From positions 310,001 to 374,000 of the forward strand of contig NZ_VCNA01000003.1 in the NCBI RefSeq assembly GCF_006170445.1: 64,000 nt of DNA, given 5' to 3'. Shown here piece by piece: positions 16,385 through 26,300 of the stretch. The notes beneath the pieces are model-generated. The model saw only the letters and a list, made by a program, of their open reading frames with translations. It did no database searches and was not told the origin of the DNA. The DNA is from Brevibacillus dissolubilis. GTDB taxonomy: Bacteria > Bacillota > Bacilli > Brevibacillales > Brevibacillaceae. Position numbers and translations under genes: made by a program. How positions within the stretch are numbered: position 1 is the first letter of the stretch; each line of letters starts with the position of its first letter.

Positions 16385-18472
16385 CTAGGATTCGTTCCAG
16401 AATCGGACCTCGCGCGTACCTGCCCGGATGCCGGCTGGAATCGTGAATTTGCAGGTGAGACGGCCCAACCCGTCTGCCCTCACCGTGCCCTTCTGTGTAC
16501 CTGCTGTGGTTCCCGCGTCAAGCGGTGTGAGGACGACCGGCTTGCCGTCAAAGGTTGCCATGATATTGTCGCTGAACGGCTCAAAGCCCTCGCCAATCAC
16601 CGCCACATCACGCACACGGATGAACGGAATCTGCTCGTCGAGGATCATCCGGGTCACCGTGCGGCCATTGTTCCACCATTCCAGCCACCAGCCCCAGATG
16701 ACCTGTGTCACGAAGAACTGCTCCACCCAGATATCGTGGCTTGGAATCAGCCGGATGGTCGCCAGATTGCCGAACACCTGATACGGGTTGATATTCATCG
16801 CCTCGGTCGCAAATGGCTGGTCGATCAGCACCTCTTCCTCGTAGCCGATCGTCATCAGCCGCTCGTGGATGCGAACCGTGCTTTTCTCCCCGTCGACCGT
16901 AAGCTCGCTCAGCTTCTGTGTCATCGGCAACTGCAAGGTCTTCTCCACCGGGTCAAACATCGCATCAAATCCGGGATGGGTCACATCGGAGCGCTCAAAG
17001 TTGGTGAAGTTGTCGGTAAAGATGCCTTTTTTCTGAACGGTCGGATCGGTGTATTGGGCGGCGCGGTCCAAATCGCTTAGGGCTTGGTTGTATTCGGCCC
17101 GCTCCAGACGGTCAAGTAGCGAGCGCAGCTCCAGCATGGTGAGGCGCTTTGGCTTGCGGTTGGTCACGATGGCATGATCACTGTTGGCTGGCAAAAAAAT
17201 CTCGCCCAGCTCTAAGACGTCAGGCGGTGAGGCTGGGGTCGGCGGGTACAGTCCGCTTTGGCCTTGGATCACCTTGATCTCCCCATCTGCGGTCAGGTAG
17301 TAGACATCCTTGCGCGGCAGGTAAAAGTCGTAGTCGACGGTGATCGTACAGCCGTGGACTGGCTTTTTTTCACCCAGATCTAAAAATGTCAGCATGCCAT
17401 TCTCCAGTGTAATGTCGCGTCCGAATACCAGCAGCTTGTTATAGCGGTAGGTCACCTGATAGCTGGTGTTCGCTATCGGTTCCATACTTCCCGTATCCGC
17501 AGGAGTCCAGTCCACGTGGTTGCTGGTCAGCTTGTAATCGCGGTTCTTGACGTAGACGGTCGATCCTGTTGTGACGCTGACGATCTCCAGCACCGGGTTT
17601 TTGGGCAGCAGATCCATCAGAGAACCCATGCCACGCATGACATTCTCCGTCACTTCGACCAGAGCAGAGACTTGGCCCAGCCTGCTGACTGGTTGGAAGC
17701 TTAGTTCGTACTTGCTTACGTCCTTGTCGTAGGTTTTCGGTTCGTTGATGACAGATTGTGTGTCCAAAGCCTTCTCGATCTGGATCCGCATCGGAACCAG
17801 CTTGTTGATCTCGAAGCCCTGCACATAGGCACGGCCTGCATCCACCACCAATGTGACATGCTCCTCGTCCTGACCGGCACCGTGCTCGATGAAGCCATCC
17901 ATGCCCGATACGAGAAAATTACCGCTGGTGTCATAGGTGCGGCGTGCAAGCACAGGAGTGAAGCCTTCCAGTTCAGGCGGCAGCTTGGAGGTGACGAGGA
18001 TGCCGTCTTCAAGCCGGTACATCATCGTCGCATCGGGATCATTGACAAGCCATTTGGGATCGGCCACCATCCGGTCTGCCCCCGGCATCCCATGGTTGTC
18101 ATAGCCGACAGCCGGATCATAGAGGGTCGGATCATCCTCGAAGCTGATGTTGCGATACTCGACCGTAAGCCCGATCACCTCTGCCCCGTGTCCGGTGATC
18201 GTGAGGGTCGTCTCGGGAATCTCGTGGATGATCCCCTCCAGATAGACGCGCGCGGGGGAGATTTTCAGGCTGGTTTTGGTCGTGTTGATATAGAGCTGAC
18301 CGCCCTCGATTATATGCCCCGAGCCAAAAATCACGTCGCCCAGCTGCTTGTCCCGATACAGCGAGAGAGACTGCATCTCATTGAGCTCTGCCGACTGCAA
18401 TCGTCTGCCCCCGACCGCCTGTACCGACACCCAGCGCTTCTTGGGATCAAAACGGTTGTAATAGGTCGCCAT
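16385..18472 (-). CDS. DUF4815-type tail/baseplate protein
   Basis: 695 residues from the ATG at 18472, with AAGGAGG 7 nt upstream; a longer start at 18535 overlaps the previous gene and has no such site. The N-terminus (YYNRFDPKKRW, then GRRLQSAELNEMQS and GHIIEGGQLYI) is typical of the DUF4815 domain of large phage structural proteins. The middle holds beta domains and a helical segment (LTMLELRSLLDRLERAEYN), and the C-terminal 100 residues form an Ig-like domain (VRDVAVIGEGFEPFSDNIMA). Its position after the baseplate genes fits a peripheral baseplate or fibre-attachment protein. Confidence 0.8.
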   Translation of the reverse strand: MATYYNRFDPKKRWVSVQAVGGRRLQSAELNEMQSLSLYRDKQLGDVIFGSGHIIEGGQLYINTTKTSLKISPARVYLEGIIHEIPETTLTITGHGAEVIGLTVEYRNISFEDDPTLYDPAVGYDNHGMPGADRMVADPKWLVNDPDATMMYRLEDGILVTSKLPPELEGFTPVLARRTYDTSGNFLVSGMDGFIEHGAGQDEEHVTLVVDAGRAYVQGFEINKLVPMRIQIEKALDTQSVINEPKTYDKDVSKYELSFQPVSRLGQVSALVEVTENVMRGMGSLMDLLPKNPVLEIVSVTTGSTVYVKNRDYKLTSNHVDWTPADTGSMEPIANTSYQVTYRYNKLLVFGRDITLENGMLTFLDLGEKKPVHGCTITVDYDFYLPRKDVYYLTADGEIKVIQGQSGLYPPTPASPPDVLELGEIFLPANSDHAIVTNRKPKRLTMLELRSLLDRLERAEYNQALSDLDRAAQYTDPTVQKKGIFTDNFTNFERSDVTHPGFDAMFDPVEKTLQLPMTQKLSELTVDGEKSTVRIHERLMTIGYEEEVLIDQPFATEAMNINPYQVFGNLATIRLIPSHDIWVEQFFVTQVIWGWWLEWWNNGRTVTRMILDEQIPFIRVRDVAVIGEGFEPFSDNIMATFDGKPVVLTPLDAGTTAGTQKGTVRADGLGRLTCKFTIPAGIRAGTREVRFWNES

Positions 18473-18488
18473 GGCATTGCCTCCTTCC

Positions 18489-19001
18489 TTAAAACTCGAT
18501 GATAAAATCAACCGATTCCTTTTGCGTGGCTTCACGGGAAATCGGTGTACGGTTATTCATTATGATTAAAAATCCGGGATGGACCACATCGTCCGGGTAC
18601 AGCACCTGCTTGTTGACGGGAACCTCTGCTTTTTGGGTGAGGCTCACGAAGACACCTGTCTGACGGAAGGTAATAACGGGAAATGTGTCAAAAGAAAGCC
18701 AGGCCTGCACATACACCCAGCGGCAGTTCTGCTCGATGCCTTCCTCTTGGCTGATCGGGCGCCACTTCTGTCCGCGCTGCTCAATCGTGCCGTTGTCATC
18801 CGGCATGATGAAGGTCAGCTGATCCGCTCGTTTGTAGGCGGCGACCTCCTCGATCTGTGAGCCGAAGTGGACGGCCGGCACCTCCTCCTGTTCGTTCCAC
18901 GGAGAGGTTTTTCCGACGGCGATGAAGACGCTTCTGTCCCGGATCAGCTGGAGAGCCTCGAAGGTGCGCAGCCCTTTTACATCACAGGTATAACTAGCCA
19001 T
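18489..19001 (-). CDS. Baseplate-associated protein, 170 aa
   Basis: The protein starts near FEALQLIRDRSVFIAVGKTSPWNEQEEVP, and later has FPVITFRQTGVF and HPGFLIIMNNRTPISR. This resembles small baseplate-wedge or plug proteins of T4-like cyanophages that carry an I-x-V-G-K-x-x-P-W motif; the exact counterpart is uncertain. It is beta-rich and lacks a signal peptide. It begins 2 bp after the XkdU-like gene and is followed by the DUF4815 gene, so it may connect baseplate and fibres. Confidence 0.65.
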   Translation of the reverse strand: MASYTCDVKGLRTFEALQLIRDRSVFIAVGKTSPWNEQEEVPAVHFGSQIEEVAAYKRADQLTFIMPDDNGTIEQRGQKWRPISQEEGIEQNCRWVYVQAWLSFDTFPVITFRQTGVFVSLTQKAEVPVNKQVLYPDDVVHPGFLIIMNNRTPISREATQKESVDFIIEF

Positions 19002-19003
19002 GC

Positions 19004-19738
19004 TTAGACACCTCCGTCTGTTGGGTGGGATTGGATGGTAGACTGTTGAATCGTAAGCGACTCATCCTCATAGGTGAGCGCATCTGTAAAAAAGAGATTG
19101 GGCGACCACCAAGGGTTCCGCCTGTTGGTGTGGCGCTGCAACAGATAATACGTATCGTTGGTCTGGCGGATCACTTGGCGTCCGCTCAGCTCTTCGTGGG
19201 TCTTCGCGGGCAGCACGATGCCTGTGAGGACGGTTCGGGTATCGGTTGCGGGACGCCGCTCTACTTCCAGCTTTTCCTGGATCAAGAGGGCGAACAGATA
19301 GCGAAACCCGGCCAAGCCCATCAGTCTGACCAAGCCTTTTGCCATCAAAAGGGTCTCGGGTGTGGTGTAGATCAGCGTGGTCAGCGGCATGAATTCACGG
19401 CCGTCCGCCATCACACCCGATGCCGAGAGTATGACGCCTTCTTCGGGCATAGAGCGGTAGGTCTCATCGATGCGAATCCCCTGCGCCTGCAGCGTCTCCA
19501 GATTCATCGTGCCGGATGAGCGAAGCCGGGCCACCAGCTCTTCGTCGCTCTCGACGCCGAACTCCTCCCGCCACAGATCAATCGATTTATCGCTTAACAG
19601 ACTGACGAAAAAAGTCTTCCACAGATCGGCATCGACATCCGGCATCTGGGCGCTGACCACGTCCATGATCGCACGAATCTGACGGCTTTCCTGATAATAG
19701 ACAGGCAGATAGCCCATCAGCTGATCGGTTGAGATCAT
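19004..19738 (-). CDS. xkdU: XkdU-like baseplate/tail protein
   Basis: 244 residues. The N-terminal half (LMGYLPVYYQESRQIRAIMD...LWREEFGV) has the form of the XkdU/YmfQ (phage Mu gp48-like, P2 gpI-like) family, which caps the J-type baseplate wedge protein. The start overlaps the stop of the upstream XkdT gene by 4 bp (ATGA), the usual arrangement. The C-terminal 90 residues (ERRPATDTRTVLTG onward) are less conserved. Confidence 0.75.
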   Translation of the reverse strand: MISTDQLMGYLPVYYQESRQIRAIMDVVSAQMPDVDADLWKTFFVSLLSDKSIDLWREEFGVESDEELVARLRSSGTMNLETLQAQGIRIDETYRSMPEEGVILSASGVMADGREFMPLTTLIYTTPETLLMAKGLVRLMGLAGFRYLFALLIQEKLEVERRPATDTRTVLTGIVLPAKTHEELSGRQVIRQTNDTYYLLQRHTNRRNPWWSPNLFFTDALTYEDESLTIQQSTIQSHPTDGGV

Positions 19739-20781
19739 ACGAGGATCACCACCGGATCGATGATGCTGTCATGCTCCAGCTCGATGTTGATGGCAGGCTC
19801 GCTGACCGTAGCGTCGGTAGCCCCAGCCTGCACCAGTGCCGAGACGAGCTTGGAGCGGTAGAGGGTCCCCCCTACCTCGATGGTACGGGTGTAGCCCAAT
19901 ACCGCACTGGTCGCTTCAGATGGGCTGAGTCCGATTACACTGATGCGGATCTCGACGCGCTGGTGCTTGAGCTTGCGGACTTTGACATCAACACCGGTCG
20001 GTTTTTTCTGATCCATCAGGGTCTGGGCCTGCATCACAAGCTCGTTGAGATGGGTCTCATTACCGCCGATGATCAGATCGACCGTGCCGATTCCTCTGGG
20101 TTTATCCAAGGTTTTGGCGTACGTGATCCCCGTGATCGTGAGGGCCCAGCGTACATAGTCAGAGCTGGTACCGCCGTGCTCGGGATTTCGCTTTTGATAG
20201 AGAATCCGGTTGCGCAGGCTGGCGTCGCTCTCTTCATCTGTCCCATAGCGCCCCGGCTCTGGATTGGTCACACGGACGACATCTGGATTGGGGTCGAACA
20301 GCAGGGTGATTTTGTGCACAGGCACGTTCCCCTCATCCCCTGCCAGCTTGCAGGTCGCCATCACCCGGCCCAGCCCGATGGTAACCTTCGAGCCATTCTC
20401 TTCACGGGTGACGCTCGAAAGCGGGCAGTCCAGATCGGTTACATAGGACAGATCGGAGTTGAGCACCCCGACGGTTGTACCTTTGGGCACGGTTTTGCCG
20501 GGGGTTCCCGTGAATTCAAGCAGAACCCGGGCGCGGTTGGCCGGGGTACGCTCCAGGCCGTGGTCTTTGGCGATCAGATCGAGGTAGTAGCCCTCTGCCT
20601 TAACCGCAAAAGCCTGCTCCAGAATCTCACGGAACTTGCTCTCCTCCATCCACAGCTGCAGGGCGATTGGAGCCAACGCATCATAGATGATCGAGCCTTC
20701 CCGCTTGTCGAGTTCATCTGGGACGCGGTCGAGCATCTGCTGTAATTTTTCTTCAAAGGTCTCCAGTCGTTGGAGGGCCAT
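19735..20781 (-). CDS. xkdT: Baseplate J-like protein (XkdT)
   Basis: 348 residues, the usual length for XkdT. Key segments are EGSIIYDALAPIALQLWMEE near the N-terminus, GVERTPA-like GLERTPANRARV, FTGTPGKTVPKGT, PNPEPGRYGTDEESDASLRNRIL, HGGTSSDYVRWALTITGITYAK and ATDATVSEPAIN. These are the conserved elements of baseplate-J proteins (P2 gpJ/T4 gp6 family), which form the wedge ring of contractile baseplates. It starts 1 bp downstream of the XkdS stop and overlaps xkdU, showing strict co-expression. Confidence 0.92.
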   Translation of the reverse strand: MALQRLETFEEKLQQMLDRVPDELDKREGSIIYDALAPIALQLWMEESKFREILEQAFAVKAEGYYLDLIAKDHGLERTPANRARVLLEFTGTPGKTVPKGTTVGVLNSDLSYVTDLDCPLSSVTREENGSKVTIGLGRVMATCKLAGDEGNVPVHKITLLFDPNPDVVRVTNPEPGRYGTDEESDASLRNRILYQKRNPEHGGTSSDYVRWALTITGITYAKTLDKPRGIGTVDLIIGGNETHLNELVMQAQTLMDQKKPTGVDVKVRKLKHQRVEIRISVIGLSPSEATSAVLGYTRTIEVGGTLYRSKLVSALVQAGATDATVSEPAINIELEHDSIIDPVVILV

Positions 20782-21183
20782 CTAGATCACCTCCTTGTAA
20801 TGAATAACACCTTCCACGGTATCGACCCGAAAGCTGAGATAGACCTCATCAGCCTCAGCCTTCACCTCAAAATCAGAGACTCGCTCGATCCGGTCATCAT
20901 AGATCAGGGCCTCTGTCACCATCCGCACGATCTCCGCCCGGATGAACCGCTCCGAAAACCCTCTGCCAAACAGCGACTGAATCTCGCAACCATAATCTGG
21001 CGAATAGATCGGGACGTGAAAGCGGATCGTATGAATCGCCTTGGTGATGAACTGCTCGATCGCCTGCCGCCCGTCAATCCGAGCGGTGATCTCCCCCGTC
21101 TCGATGTCGAGCTGATAGGTCTTGGATGGCTGCCGTACATTTTCGATGATCTGCGGGAAGACCAGATCCGGCTCCAATGCCAT
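20782..21183 (-). CDS. xkdS: XkdS/gp25-like baseplate protein (DUF2634)
   Basis: 133 residues. Residues 1-133 match the DUF2634/XkdS pattern: PSKTYQLDIETGEITARIDGRQAIEQFITKAIHT, then PIYSPDYGCEI and DDRIERVSDF. XkdS is the PBSX counterpart of T4 gp25/P2 W, the lysozyme-fold wedge protein that seeds sheath attachment on the baseplate. It precedes xkdT directly, as in PBSX and the skin element. Confidence 0.88.
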   Translation of the reverse strand: MALEPDLVFPQIIENVRQPSKTYQLDIETGEITARIDGRQAIEQFITKAIHTIRFHVPIYSPDYGCEIQSLFGRGFSERFIRAEIVRMVTEALIYDDRIERVSDFEVKAEADEVYLSFRVDTVEGVIHYKEVI

Positions 21184-21186
21184 GGT

Positions 21187-21654
21187 CTAGTCCCCCTTTG
21201 CATAGGAGACGACGCGGTCCATGATGAAAAATTTCTGCCCGCCTTCAAATGTGATGACCATCACCTTGTCCCCTTTTTTCAGCTCGTTGGTGTATTCGAT
21301 CTTGCCTGTGCCTTCTATGAATTCGAAATCCGCTTTGGTCATCGAGATTTCTGTTACATCATGGACATGCGGTACATAGCCGTTGGGTAGCATCCCTACC
21401 TTGGGCGAAGCGGTGAGCGGGGCCGAGATCGTGCTCTTCCCCTTCCCCTCCACCTTCATCTCCCGCTTGAACTCCTTGGTCAGATGCTCCGCGACCACAA
21501 TCAGCTCCTTGGGGATGATCAGCTTGTCATTGCCCTTGAGCTTGATCTTGAGCTCCGGCGGGTCTGACACCACCTCGGCTTCCATCAGGGTGGTTACCTT
21601 CATCGTCTGCATCGCCTTGAGGCTGTGCTGTCTGATCATATGGCCAAGTGACAT
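21187..21654 (-). CDS. xkdR: XkdR-like protein (DUF2577)
   Basis: 155 residues. The N-terminus (LGHMIRQHSLKAMQTMKVT) and the PPELKIKLKGNDKLIIPKELIVV segment match DUF2577/XkdR proteins, placed between XkdQ and XkdS in PBSX-type tails. A VPHVHDVTEISM motif probably binds metal. The C-terminus is an OB-like segment (KKGDKVMVITFEGGQKFFIMDRVV). It is a likely hub or spike-adjacent component of the baseplate. Confidence 0.85.
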   Translation of the reverse strand: MSLGHMIRQHSLKAMQTMKVTTLMEAEVVSDPPELKIKLKGNDKLIIPKELIVVAEHLTKEFKREMKVEGKGKSTISAPLTASPKVGMLPNGYVPHVHDVTEISMTKADFEFIEGTGKIEYTNELKKGDKVMVITFEGGQKFFIMDRVVSYAKGD

Positions 21655-21683
21655 AGACTACTCCCCCTTTCCCTTTGGATTTG

Positions 21684-22694
21684 TTAGCCTTTCGATTCCT
21701 TGGCCTTCACCTGTACTTCGTCCGTCTCTGACAAAGTGAGCGACATCATATGTTTACGCCCGGTGAACGAATGGCTGTCTTCCTCCACGTAGTAGGCTTT
21801 CTGGATGTCCAGTTCTTTGACCATCACATAGACAGCCGTCCCTGAGATGACATCCGGTATGCCAAAAATATTGTTAATCGAAAAAGTCCGCTTCTCCCGC
21901 CCTTCCTTGGCGAGAATCTGCTTGGCCCGCTCTTGCAGGGTGGCGCGAATGACCTTTTCCTTCACTTTTTCATAGTGTTGCAGGACGCCGAACTTCTTCT
22001 GCAATTCGGCGTCCTCTGCGGTAGCGGTGATCGTCTTGGATTCCTCACCAGCCTGCAGCTTGACTTTGGTGACGGTCTCCTCGATCGAGGTCTGGTAGGA
22101 GTAATCGACCAGATTGACCCCGTCCTCGATTACCCATTGGATGGTGTTTTTTTCGCGCGGGATCAGGTGTACCTTGCCATCCCGCGAGTAGAAGGCATAG
22201 CGCTTGCCTGTCTGCCTGTAGGTGATCTCCAGCGCCTTGAGCGCCATGTCGTACAGGGTATCTCCGTCGAAGATCAGGTACGGAATCACGAACTTGGTAT
22301 CGTCAATCGTGCCCGCCGGGATGGAAAAGTCACTGCACAGCTTTTGGATGATCTCGGACGCTTTTTTCCCAGTGAACAGCAGGGAGTCGGTGTTCTTGGT
22401 CAGGTAGATCATCTGGTCATATGCCGTGATGGCGAGCTTGTCTTTGGAATAATCACAGGTAAAAATGATGCCGCGGAACAGCTCCTGATCACCGAGGCGC
22501 AGAATCAGACCATTGCCGTTCTCAGCGGTGATTTTCTGGTGGCTGCCCCGTTCCGTGTTGACCAACTGGACAGCCAGCGTACGTGGAGCCTTGGTGCGTC
22601 CGCCCGACCAGTCGACACTCTCAATCAGGTCGGTGATATCGAACGTTTTATCCTTGGTGACGAGGTAGACGGATAACGGTTGGGTTTGGTTCAT
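21684..22694 (-). CDS. xkdQ: XkdQ-like baseplate hub protein
   Basis: 336 residues. Conserved XkdQ elements are ITDLIESVDWSGGRTKAPRTL at the N-terminus, YDQMIYLTKNTDSLLFTGKKASEI, LCSDFSIPAG, and KVHLIPREKN. XkdQ is the PBSX counterpart of the gpD/gp27-type hub that threads the tube end. The start overlaps the XkdP stop by 4 bp. Confidence 0.9.
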   Translation of the reverse strand: MNQTQPLSVYLVTKDKTFDITDLIESVDWSGGRTKAPRTLAVQLVNTERGSHQKITAENGNGLILRLGDQELFRGIIFTCDYSKDKLAITAYDQMIYLTKNTDSLLFTGKKASEIIQKLCSDFSIPAGTIDDTKFVIPYLIFDGDTLYDMALKALEITYRQTGKRYAFYSRDGKVHLIPREKNTIQWVIEDGVNLVDYSYQTSIEETVTKVKLQAGEESKTITATAEDAELQKKFGVLQHYEKVKEKVIRATLQERAKQILAKEGREKRTFSINNIFGIPDVISGTAVYVMVKELDIQKAYYVEEDSHSFTGRKHMMSLTLSETDEVQVKAKESKG

Positions 22695-23344
22695 GGAATC
22701 ACCAGCACTTGGTTGGGATAGATCGTGTAGGGAGCCTTGATGTTGTTGGCTTGAGCGATTTTCATATGATCGACATTGAGGATGCGCCCGATGACGTAGA
22801 GGCTGTCCCCTTTTTTCACGGTATAGGAGCTGGGCTTGGGCCTTTCATTGGGGCGCTGGCCGACCTTGCTCGCGATGACCGTCTTCGTCTCACCGGCGTT
22901 CTTCTTCTCCACGACTTGGCGGACTTGGATGTACTTATACTCGCGCAGGGTGATGTCATAGTAGAGACTGCCCACGTCTCCTGCCTGCTCCTTGATATCA
23001 AACGTCTCGATGGTGACCGCTATATTGATGTCCATCCCATGGTCGTTGCTGACGATAAAACGGCAGGGCTGGCCGCTTTGTCTCCATTTGGTGATCACGG
23101 CGACGGCTGCTTTGGGGTCAGGAATCTCTACATATTTGCAATAAGGCCCGTAATGCTTGGGAAAATGCGAGGAAAAGGAATAGACGGTCAGCACATCGTT
23201 TTGGATGATGGAGACCTCACCCAAGCCCTGCACCGATACCGTCTCATTGGCCGAACCATTCTGGATGGACAGCTCACCCGGATTGACGGGGAGCATGATC
23301 CATTCGTCGTTATTGTTGTAGGTGATCCAGATATCAACACTCAT
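22691..23344 (-). CDS. xkdP: XkdP-like LysM tail protein
   Basis: 217 residues from the ATG at 23344; GGAGG lies 12 nt upstream, and an ATG three codons earlier is too close to it. The main domain (YNNNDEWIMLPVNPGELSI, VLTVYSFSSHFPKHYGPYC) is typical of XkdP. A C-terminal LysM domain (YTVKKGDSLYVIGRIL...YPNQVLVIP, about 173-217) binds peptidoglycan or holds the hub. The 5' end overlaps the tape-measure stop by 11 bp, indicating translational coupling. Confidence 0.9.
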   Translation of the reverse strand: MSVDIWITYNNNDEWIMLPVNPGELSIQNGSANETVSVQGLGEVSIIQNDVLTVYSFSSHFPKHYGPYCKYVEIPDPKAAVAVITKWRQSGQPCRFIVSNDHGMDINIAVTIETFDIKEQAGDVGSLYYDITLREYKYIQVRQVVEKKNAGETKTVIASKVGQRPNERPKPSSYTVKKGDSLYVIGRILNVDHMKIAQANNIKAPYTIYPNQVLVIP

Positions 23345-26300
23345 AGGAACCATCCGCCTCCGTATTGAGATCTTGCTCCAGCCTGCGCACCATCTCATCC
23401 ATCACTTTCTGGACATCGACGCCTTCGTGGACATGCATCTCCCCGACAAGCTGGGCGATCTGCACGGATTTGGTGTGATTCACCTGTGAGGAGGTGCTTC
23501 CTGCACTGCTTAGCATCTGCTGGGTCTCCCCTTGCGAAAACGGGGTGACATCGAGCTTGGATGGCTGTTTGCGTGGGTTGAGCAGTGGATTTACTTCGGT
23601 ACGGTCTCCGGCGAGAATGGTCGGGATGCCCTGGCGTTTTGGCTGTAGTTTTCGCTGCAGCTGTGGCTCCAATTTTGGCTCCAGTGGCGGATTGACCGAA
23701 GCAGATGGAGCGACAGAATATAACGCCGGGGTATAAAGGAGTTCTTGTTGAGCCGTCTGCGTCTGCGTCTGCGTTTGCACTTGCGGAATCGTAAACAGGC
23801 TGCCCGTTCCTTTGCCGCTGATGTCCGCGATCTTCTTCTGCAGGGTTTCCTGCGGGCCGGGAGTAGCCGATGCCTGGATGATATCCGCCTCCAGCTTCGC
23901 TTTTTTCTCTGCATCCATCTTCTTGCGCATCTCTTCGCCCTTGGGCTTGGCTTTTTGATAATCGAGAATGCCTTCGAAAAGACCTCCGACCAGATTGTCG
24001 AGGAACTCATAGATCGACATCGCGATATCGGTCACCAATTCCCAGACAGAGCCCAGCACGCTTGCAAACAGGTTATAGAACGTCTCACCCAGCTTGATTG
24101 CCGCGCTGGCAAATCCCTCCTCAAACAGCAGGATGAACGCCTCCACCACACCGACCAACGCATCGAAGACCGCCGTCCCGATTCCCCAGATCGCCTCGAA
24201 CACGCCAGAGACAATACCCCAGATCCCACCAAAAGTCGCTTTTACCGCTTCCCACAGGAAAGACAGCGCCCCGACAGCGATCGGCATGATATACGTCCAT
24301 GCGCGGGAGAAGACCTCCATCGCTTTGGGGATTCGGTCTTGGAACCAAGCGGAGACGATTGCGAATTTTTCTTGGAAAAAGGCGACCATCTGATCGAAGT
24401 ACGGCATCAGATAGTCGATGACCGCCGCTGTTTTCTCGCGGATGCCCCCCCAGTTGTTGACCCATGCTGCCGCCAGCAATCCGATGGCAGCGACGATCCA
24501 CATGATCGGATTGGTCAGTGCCATGATCACAGCCCCGCCTTTGCCGAAGGCGCCGATCAGCGTCGTGACCAGCCCCACCACCTTGAGGATGACGAACAGG
24601 CTGGAGAACGCGGCTGCCACTCCGACGATGATCGGCTTGAGCATGTCGAAGTTGTCGATCAGCCATTTGAAGACATCTCCCACCCGATCCAGCACGGGCA
24701 TGGCATAGTCTAGGATCACCGCAAAAGCTTGGATCATAAAATCACGCAGCTTCTCGAACCCGCCACCTGACTCGGTCAGCCACTTTTGCAGCTTTTGCAG
24801 ATGGGGCTTGAGCCGCTCCAAGGCTTTGACACCGGAGTCCTGCAAGGCGACGGACATCCCTTCGTTGATCGATTCCCAGAGCTTCAGACTGGACTGCCCC
24901 ACTTGCTCTGCTGAGCCTCCAAACTCTATGCTCTCTTTGTCGATTAAGCCTTGGAACCCGATGCCCTTGAAGACATCCTCACTCATTTTCACGCCAAAAG
25001 GTTTGAGCTTATCAAACTTCTTGCCGTCTTTCGCTTCTTCGAGAGCGGACAATGCATCCTTGAGCTTTCCGCCTATCGCGGCAGCCATATCTGCGGCGAG
25101 CTGCATAATCTTCTTCGCCTGTCCCATATCCCCCTCAGCGAGCGACCATGCACTTAGGCCTCCCTCGGTCATGTCATTGACGCTAAAAGGATTCTTGACC
25201 GCCTCTTGCCGCAGCCAACCCATGAATTCCTGAGCGTTCTGCTCGATCTGAACCCCCGCGATCTGCTTGCTCGGGTCCAGACTTTGGTTGGTCTCCTTCA
25301 TTCGGGAGGCCATCCGGCTGGTCTGCTCCTCCAAAACAGCCGCCGCCTTGATCGTTTTGTCAAACAGTTGGGAAGGTGCGGCACCCAGCGACTTCAGCCA
25401 CCCCATCATCGAGGTGAGATGTCCGGTCGCCTCCTCCATCATGGTTTTGGGCTTTTTATCCGGTTTGTCCGGGGGTTTGCAGGCACAGGCCGCGGCTACC
25501 GCTTTTCCCGCTTCTGTCGGAGCTGCTGCTTTCTTCGCCCTCTCCCCGCCTCGAAGCGTAAAGATCTTTTCACTGAGCCTCCCAGTGAAGCCTGATTTGC
25601 CCGTTAGTCCCATCCTGTCTGTCCGCTTGCTGACCGCCCGCGATACCCGACTGAAAAAGCCCATCTGCTTGCCTGCCTGATCCTTTCTCGGTCGGGTTAC
25701 ATCGCGAAAAAATGATCTCGTCTTCGTGATCATCCCGTCTCTGCCTGTAACCCCCATCTGCTCCAGCATTCCGCCTTTACGCGCCAGGTTCTGCGGGCCG
25801 AGGATGCCCCAGTTATAGGCTTTGCGAGTGAGGAAGCCTCGCGGGCCCACCAGCTTGGACTTCATCCGTTGGAGTCGGGAGGGCTTTGCATTGGGATTAG
25901 GCGGTGCAGTTAATTTGGCTTTCATCCGCTGAAACCACGTCGGTTCGGCATTCGGGTCGAGTGGATCAAGCTTGTCGGGTATGGGTTTTAGGTCAGGTAG
26001 CTTGACTTTCGGCTCCCACTTTTTCCACAGCTTAGGAGCAGGCAAGAAGTTTTTTTGAGCATACTCCTTCTCAAAAAAGTTGCGGAAATCAATCAGCGAG
26101 TTGACACCCTTGGCGACCAGATCGATGGCTCCTTGACCTGCTTTGACCGCGAGATTATGCCCCCCTGCTTTGGCTTGCTTGGCGAGCAGCTTGGTTTGGT
26201 CAACCGCCTTTTTCGCCAGTTCGACCGAGCCTGTCTTGAGCCGTCCTGCTTTATCTTTTGCCAGTACCTTGGCGTAGTTCATGCCTTGGTTGAGGCGTTG

